A program made the translations under genes and the position numbers. 64,000 nucleotides of DNA, taken from Diogma glabrata. Its lineage: Eukaryota; Arthropoda; Insecta; Diptera; Cylindrotomidae. Position 1 is the stretch's first letter. Each line of letters begins with the position of its first letter. This document shows positions 58,582-64,000 of the stretch, piece by piece. Location: the NCBI GenBank assembly GCA_963693315.1, contig OY856188.1, positions 186,779,487 to 186,843,486 on the forward strand, in the 5' to 3' direction. Under the pieces are notes generated by a model. It had not been told where the DNA came from, did no database searches, and was given only the letters and a program-made list of their open reading frames with translations.

Positions 58582-59828
58582 GTAATATTTTTCTTTGTTT
58601 TCTTATTATAGGAGGGCTATTATTTTGAAAACGTACATTTTTTTGTTGATTTTTAAATTTTTGATTTTTAAAAAATCTGAAATTTTGATATTTTGTTGGT
58701 ATTGACGAAAGGAAAAAAGTTGTTTCTGCTTTTATTTTTTGTGTACTCTGAATCGGCGTTATGCGCGGTTGAATTTTTGAGGCTTTTTCACGTAGTTTTG
58801 GTAATGGTTTAAAACTTAAAACTTTTTTTTCTTTTTTTATATTTATTTTCTCTTAGTTAGTTTATACATTTCCTTTGAAGTTTAGAGAATTTAGTTTATG
58901 AATTGATTTAGGGGTCGATAGACGTAATATTTTTCTTTGTTTTTTTATTATAGGAGGGCTATTATTTTGAAAACGTACATTTTTTTGTTGATTTTTAAAT
59001 TTTTGATTTTTAAAAAATCTGAAATTTTGATATTTTGTTGGTATTGACGAAAGGAAAAAAGTTATTTCTGCTTTTATTTTTTGTGTACTCTCAATCGGCG
59101 TTATGCGCGGTTGAATTTTTGAGGCATTTTCACGTAGTTTTGGCAATGGTTTAAAACTTAAAACTTTTTTTACTTTTTTTATATTTATTTTCTCTTAGTT
59201 AGTTTATACATTTCCTTTGAAGTTTAGAGAATTTAGTTTATGAATTGATTTAGGGGTCGATAGACGTAATATTTTTCTTTGTTTTCTTATTATAGGAGGG
59301 CTATTATTTTAAAAACGTACATTTTTTTGTTGATTTTTAAATTTTTGATTTTTAAAAAATCTGAAATTTTGATATTTTGTTGGTATTGACGAAAGGAAAA
59401 AAGTTGTTTCTGCTTTTATTTTTTGTGTACTCTCAATCGGCGTTATGCGCGGTTGAATTTTTGAGGCATTTTCACGTAGTTTTGGTAATGGTTTAAAACT
59501 TAAAACTTTTTTTTCTTTTTTTATATTTATTTTCTCTTAGTTAGTTTATACATTTCCTTTGAAGTTTAGAGAATTTAGTTTATGAATTGATTTAGGGGTC
59601 GATAGACGTAATATTTTTCTTTGTTTTTTTATTATAGGAGGGCTATTATTTTGAAAACGTACATTTTTTTGTTGATTTTTAAATTTTTGATTTTTAAAAA
59701 ATCTGAAATTTTGATATTTTGTTGGTATTGACGAAAGGAAAAAAGTTATTTCTGCTTTTATTTTTTGTGTACTCTGAATCGGAGTTATGCGCGGTTGAAT
59801 TTTTGAGGCTTTTTCACGTAGTTTTGGT
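58582..59828. repeat. 342-bp minisatellite, array 2 (3.6 units)
   Basis: Units start at 58582, 58924, 59266 and 59608, again exactly 342 bp apart with no indels. They differ from one another by only a few substitutions. The open frames visible on the minus strand repeat with the same period and are not taken as genes. Confidence 0.93.
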
Positions 59829-59922
59829 ATTGGTGTCAATGTTTTGTGAATAGGTGCCACAAATTTCATCCGACTTAAGTATATTTTTGCAAGTAAAAAG
59901 AAAAATAACTGAATAATTGAAA

Positions 59923-60362
59923 CTAGGAGGGCCCGGCGTGCTTCGCTACGCTTATAAATAAAGTTTTTGCGTAGACATTTTGTTGACGTAGAAGCAATGA
60001 TTTCAAAAAGTGGTAATGAGAAATGCTAGCATATAATTTTTAATTTTTCTTTTTAAATATATGAATGAAAAATAATCAAAACTCTAGCTGATCAGTTCGG
60101 ATATATGAAAAATTAGCGATCAAATAAGTTAGTGATCAAATAAGCTTACTTGAAAACTTATTTGATCGCTAATTTTTCATATATCCGAACTGATCAGCTA
60201 GAGTTTTGATTATTTTTCATTCATATATTTAAAAAGAAAAATTAAAAATTATATGCTTGCATTTCTCATTACCACTTTTTGAAATCATTGCTTCTACGTC
60301 AACAAAATGTCTACGCAAAAACTTTATTTATAAGCGTAGCGAAGCACGCCGGGCCCTCCTAG
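59923..60362. repeat. Palindromic Helitron 3' end, complete copy
   Basis: CTAGGAGGGCCCGGCGTGCT at the left and AGCACGCCGGGCCCTCCTAG at the right. Arms of about 210 bp pair nearly perfectly around AAGCTTACTTGAAAACTT. The half copy is at 58062-58289 and the older copy at 17321-17760. Confidence 0.9.
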
Positions 60363-60552
60363 TTCTTATTAAAAGCTGTGAAAATTTCAATAATACCATA
60401 AATTCTAGTTTGCAAAAAGCATATTTTCCTAAAACTGTTAGGTAATATATATATATATATGTATATACATTACGTAACACTTTAGATTCGCATTACGTTA
60501 CACTTATTGTAATAATCAATTTACATGTCATGGATAGTGTGATGTAGTTGAT

Positions 60553-62223
60553 TTTTATTTTTTATTTAGCGTATGGTTTTTTTTTGTGACACATTAAAAA
60601 TTAAACTTAAAAATAGGTAGACTCTTCTATGAAATCTACCTAAAACAAAACATGGATACACATTAAATGAACTTACAATCGATTTGATTGCGCGTCTTTT
60701 AAGTAAAAATTAAAAAGTAAAATATTTGAACATTGGACAGTACATTTGAACATTAGATGTTTACATCGAGCGAGTCTATCCATGCTACTACATCTGGAGT
60801 AGCCAAATGGATGTCTGAGATGTTTCCATTGTAACGTCGAATTGGACACACAGTTGCAATGTGTTTTATAGTTTGTTGTGGAGCGCCGCAGTCACACTCA
60901 GGGGACTCTGAAATGCCCCACTTGTAGAAAGAATCAGCACAACGTCCATGGTTTGTTCTTATTCGGTTTAGTGTAGTCCAGGTATGACGTGGCAAATCGA
61001 AACCAGGTAGGGTAGAAGTCGGGTTAATAATAGAAAGGCCAGTTGTGTTGTAATGTTGCCAGGAGGTGTCCCAGGCATCCAAGATATTAAAATCAGTTGT
61101 CAGCAGGTTGCTGACAGTTTTATGTGGAGGCTTTCTTGACTTCAATCGACAACGAGTGTGGTCACCGTAATATTCGTGCAAGGGTAACGTGATGTTGTTG
61201 GTTACCTTTTTATGTTCACGCATGAGAGCATGCGAGCGTCTGAGTGCAGGTGGAGCGATATTGCTTAACACAGGGAGCCAAGGTAAAGGGGTGGATCTGA
61301 TAGTACCACTTATAGTACGCATCGTGGCATGCAGCTGACAGTCAACTTTTTGAGTATGTGTGCTATTCAACCAGACTGGTGCGCCATACTCAGCCACTGA
61401 GTAAACCAGACTTAGAGCAGTTGTTCGGAGGGTAGCTGGAGTAGCACCCCATGTAGAGCCTGCCAATTTGTGCAATATATTGTTTCTCGTTTTAAGTTTT
61501 TGTGACGTATTTTCTAGGTGGAGTTTAAAAGAAAGAGCTCTATCGAGAGTAATGCCCAGGTACTTTGGCTGTTGATTGTATTTAATAACAGTGCCGTTAA
61601 ATAACACTGATAGTTCGTGTTTTGCCAGTTTGTTGTTTAAGTGGAAACAGCAGCTCTCGGTTTTACTTAAATTGGGAAATAAGCTCCATGTTCAAAAATA
61701 GTCATTCATTATCGCTAGGTCAGTTGAGAGTAAATCCTCCAAAACACCCATGTCTTTGTTTTGAGTGGCCAGGGTCCAATCATCAGCGTAACCAAATTTC
61801 TTTGATGTTGTGTCAGGAATGTCATGAATGTACAGATTAAAAAGTAATGGCGCCAGGACGGAACCCTGTGGTAAACCGTTGTTAAGCATTTTAGACCTAC
61901 TACAGGAATTATTTAGATGAACTTTGAATACACGATTACTCAGCATGTTGTTAATTAAACGCGAGATGGTGCTACAAGGTATTGCATATGCTGCAGTAAG
62001 ATCGATGAATACTGCACCTGTTTTTAGTTGTTTTTGATACCCAGCTTCGATATAGGATGTTAGAGCGAGCAGTTGGTCAGTGCAACTGCGATTGGGACGA
62101 AAACCAGCTTGTTCGACTGGGATCTGGTCATTCAATATCGGTGCGATACGATTGTATATGAGCCGTTCTAGCAATTTATAGCAGGTGCTCAAAAGAGCAA
62201 TCGGGCGAGTTGTAGGTGATAGT
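60553..62223 (-). mobile_element. 5'-truncated Jockey-like LINE insertion (1,671 bp)
   Basis: Flanked by a 10-bp duplication TGTAGTTGAT (60543-60552 and 62224-62233). On the minus strand it enters mid-RT, runs to the protein C-terminus, and ends in an A-rich stretch (TTTTTATTTTTTATTT on the plus strand at 60553). 5' truncation, an A-rich 3' end and a variable-length duplication are the marks of target-primed LINE insertion. Its 3' UTR includes a 29-bp hairpin (60614-60642) also seen at 30445-30473 and 45607-45635. Confidence 0.87.
60753..62223 (-). pseudogene. Jockey-like reverse transcriptase, one nonsense codon
   Basis: RPIALLSTCYKLLERLIYNR, QAGFRPNRSCTDQLLAL, FIDLTAAYAIPCSTISRLI, LPQGSVLAPLLFNLYIHDIP and the catalytic YADD are RT motifs of the Jockey clade. 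The downstream part has KYLGITLDRALSFKLHLE, GAPVWLNSTH and a C-terminal CDC...H...C cluster (PECDCGAPQQTIKHIATVCP). A single in-frame TGA at 61692-61694, in the TYR/TRP-rich DYF-stop-TWSLFPNL context, divides an otherwise open frame. That position is often W, so one point change explains it. The endonuclease and ORF1 are absent through 5' truncation. Confidence 0.9.
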
Positions 62224-62256
62224 TGTAGTTGATAATTTACTGTGATAGGAGTAGAA

Positions 62257-64000
62257 AAAAAATATATATTAGCAAATATCGATCTGCGAGGGTGCGCCCA
62301 AAACATCCGAAATTTTAGCCTCAATAATTACCCTGAAATAAATTTCCGTTATCGTTGGCGGTTTAATAATTGTATAGTAGTTGTAGTATGGTAGTAAGCG
62401 GGGTATATAGTGGTTAAACGTTTTATATATTATATCATGTGCATGTATATTTACAATATATTTATTACAAACTCCATATGACGGAAACATGTTCAACAAT
62501 AAAACTTAACAAAACCCGTTAACTATTCTTTTCTTTTTTCCCAATAAATCAGAAAGCATTAATATTCAACACACTATACGTTTTCATAAATAATTAACAT
62601 TTCATTTTATTTGTTAACAAAAACTATATAGTTTTCTTATTATTATTAATTTTATAATATACTTGTCCAACTCTAGCGAATCAACCAAGCAAGAGAAATA
62701 CACAATTCAGTTGAGGTTAAACTTTAAACAAGAAAAAGCATAATCGTAAATATAGTTAAGTAAAATAAATTAAAGTTTTATGTCAAAAAAAATTTATGTT
62801 TATAAATAGAAAATAAGTTGTTTAGCCAGTGTTGTTTTACAATATCAGTCGTAAACTAAATTACTTAAAACAAATGAAAGTGATTGCTTTAATAATAATA
62901 ATATTAAAATAGTTAGAAATGAATAATTTTCAAAATAATTTCAAAAGTGTTAATATTACAATTACAAATATTAATAATTAATTATTAGAAATAAAAATAG
63001 GTTTTAGAAATTATTATAGTAAAAATAATAATAGTTTAAGAAAAAGTGAAAGAAATATATTATGTGTGAAATAAATATAAAAAAAATTTCTTGGTGCAAT
63101 TTAATATTTAAGCCACTGTTATTATTCTATTTTATTGGATATTTTCATTTTGTTGGTAAGATGATATATTTACTACCTTGCTTATACTCTAAGATAAAAT
63201 AAAAATTTATTATTTGTTCAAAAGTTGGAATTTTTAATACTTCTTGTTGTTACCATCAGTGTTTGTTACCATGACGTCAGTTTCAAAAGTTTATTTTTAA
63301 AAAAAATGTATTGTATTGAACTTTTAAAAAAGTTTTATTTATATCTATAGCTTTTTCACTTTTGGATATTTTGTTGTAAAAAATAAAAATAAAAGTTATA
63401 CCAGGGTCAGAGTAGAATGTTATTACATGAAAAATTTATAAGTTGTATCTGGAAAGTCGTTTGAATTTTTATTATAAATAAAAATTTTAAAAATATAAAT
63501 ATAATTATTTGTTTAAAATCTAATTATAATGGAATATTTTTATTTCCTGAACCATGTACGATACCAATCTATCGTACAAATCTAAAAAAAAACATCCGGA
63601 TCTATAAAATAAAAACTACTAAAAATGTGTGTGGTTACTAGCGAAACTAGTTTAACTTGAAAGTGAAATAGAATTCCATTTAAGTAAACAAATACTGGGT
63701 TGTGTTTTAAAGATAGGTTTAAGATAGAATAAATATAAACAATGTTCCTCAAATGTTTAGATATACTCCTAAATGCTTGAAATCTTTTTTATTATTCCCA
63801 CAATATACGAAAACTTGTTTTTGTAGCAGTTCTGTAATTGTCTTATAGTGAAAATATTGATGAAAACACACATTTAATGGGCAAGCACAACATTTAATTG
63901 GCAACCATACAAGAAATTCAGTTAAACATAATAATAAATTTAAGCTCAAATAATAACACTATTATAATAAGGACATAAATAAAAATAGAGGTGAAGACCT
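62257..64000. other. AT-rich interval, nothing recognised
   Basis: Very A/T-rich, with runs such as AATAATAATA, and no conserved frame or element ends to the window edge. Confidence 0.4.

Larger units (their letters stand above)
56771..60100 (+). repeat. Tandem duplication of a 1,519-bp Helitron segment
   Basis: ATTCACACAAATCGGATCAT starts at 56771 and again at 58290. Everything from there to the 3' end region repeats almost base for base, but the second copy has four 342-bp units rather than three. The junction lies inside the palindrome: the first copy stops after its left arm (AAGCTTACT, 58289). Confidence 0.85.
50142..60362 (+). mobile_element. Helitron-like element interrupted by a gypsy retrotransposon
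   Basis: Removing the gypsy and one copy of its 4-bp duplication restores A|TCTTATATATTAATACGC at the 5' end, the same 5' terminus as the copy at 17321-18371. The 3' end GCACGCCGGGCCCTCCTAG (to 60362) is followed by T, so the A|TC...CTAG|T Helitron signature is complete. The shared ATCCGATTTGTGTGAA block lies at 56760-56790. The inside has expanded by a 1,519-bp tandem duplication containing 342-bp repeats. The 5' motif TATATTAATACGCTAG occurs twice (about 56633 and 56656). No Rep/helicase. Confidence 0.7.
60508..62256 (+). repeat. A-tailed dispersed repeat, copy 5 (3' part), split by a LINE
   Basis: AATAATCAATTTACATGTCATGGATAGTGTGATG (60510-60543) is continued after the LINE by TTGATAATTTACTGTGATAGGAGTAG and A8 (62229-62256). 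In the intact copy at 36150-36228 these parts are contiguous. Confidence 0.7.

Noticed and set aside
57685..59869. Three nearly identical 94-107-residue minus-strand frames
   Set aside because: They recur with the 342-bp minisatellite period and show no protein-like constraint or family match.

Overview
The window looks like a piece of an insect (at least arthropod) nuclear genome. It is very AT-rich, has one obvious host protein-coding exon, and is otherwise dominated by transposable elements typical of insects: hAT, Helitron, Ty3/gypsy, Jockey-like and other non-LTR elements, and fold-back MITEs. No rRNA, convincing tRNA, CRISPR array or bacterial-style operon is visible. I cannot name the species. 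All calls rest on reading the sequence; nothing was searched or aligned by machine.

The one host gene is a large terminal exon at 6702-12817 (+). It encodes about 2,037 residues with eleven IQ (calmodulin-binding) motifs. Six of them carry the leader [E/D]LPD-L-x-D, a layout that recalls insect igloo and vertebrate neurogranin/neuromodulin. Its splice acceptor, stop codon and poly(A) signals can be seen. A solo gypsy LTR with a 4-bp target duplication lies 367 bp beyond the stop.

Layout, left to right. 0.3-2.65 kb: decayed hAT transposon with an 8-bp target-site duplication (TSD). 2.7-5.2 kb: inverted-end repeat, non-LTR tail and a five-unit degenerate tandem repeat. 5.7-6.1 kb: broken non-LTR endonuclease. 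6.7-12.8 kb: the IQ gene. 13.2-13.8 kb: solo LTR. 15.06-16.0 kb: short hAT element keeping only the transposase C-terminus, with a sister copy at 42.25-43.19 kb. 16.64-17.17 kb: 533-bp fold-back element. 17.3-18.4 kb: Helitron-like element. 21.0-21.6 kb: MITE. 21.8-24.5 kb: second decayed hAT carrying a 95-bp palindromic insert, identical to a copy at 29.77 kb. 25.7-26.1 kb: non-LTR 3' fragment. 26.6-28.8 kb: MITE and two opposed copies of an A-tailed repeat. 30.15-30.88 kb: short hAT. 33.7-36.6 kb: long-inverted-repeat element with another transposon in one arm. 41.5-42.0 kb: tyrosine-recombinase-like pseudogene. 43-49.5 kb: repeats and another short hAT. 50.1-60.4 kb: a Helitron interrupted by a nearly pristine gypsy retrotransposon (50148-56629) and expanded by 342-bp minisatellites. 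60.5-62.3 kb: Jockey-like insertion in the A-tailed repeat. The rest is AT-rich sequence with no recognisable content.

The mobile elements form a layered record of insertion. Many have exact TSDs that I could read directly (five complete hAT-type elements with perfect 8-bp TSDs, one with 7/8, the gypsy, the solo LTR and the 95-bp element), so their boundaries are firm even where the family is not known. The strongest candidates for something undescribed are the 95-bp palindrome with 5-bp TSDs, the Helitron with a head-to-head 3' end and minisatellite, the in-frame 29/30-codon repeats inside the element at 33.7-35.1 kb, and the dispersed A-tailed repeat with its GACGCGTAGCGTC core.
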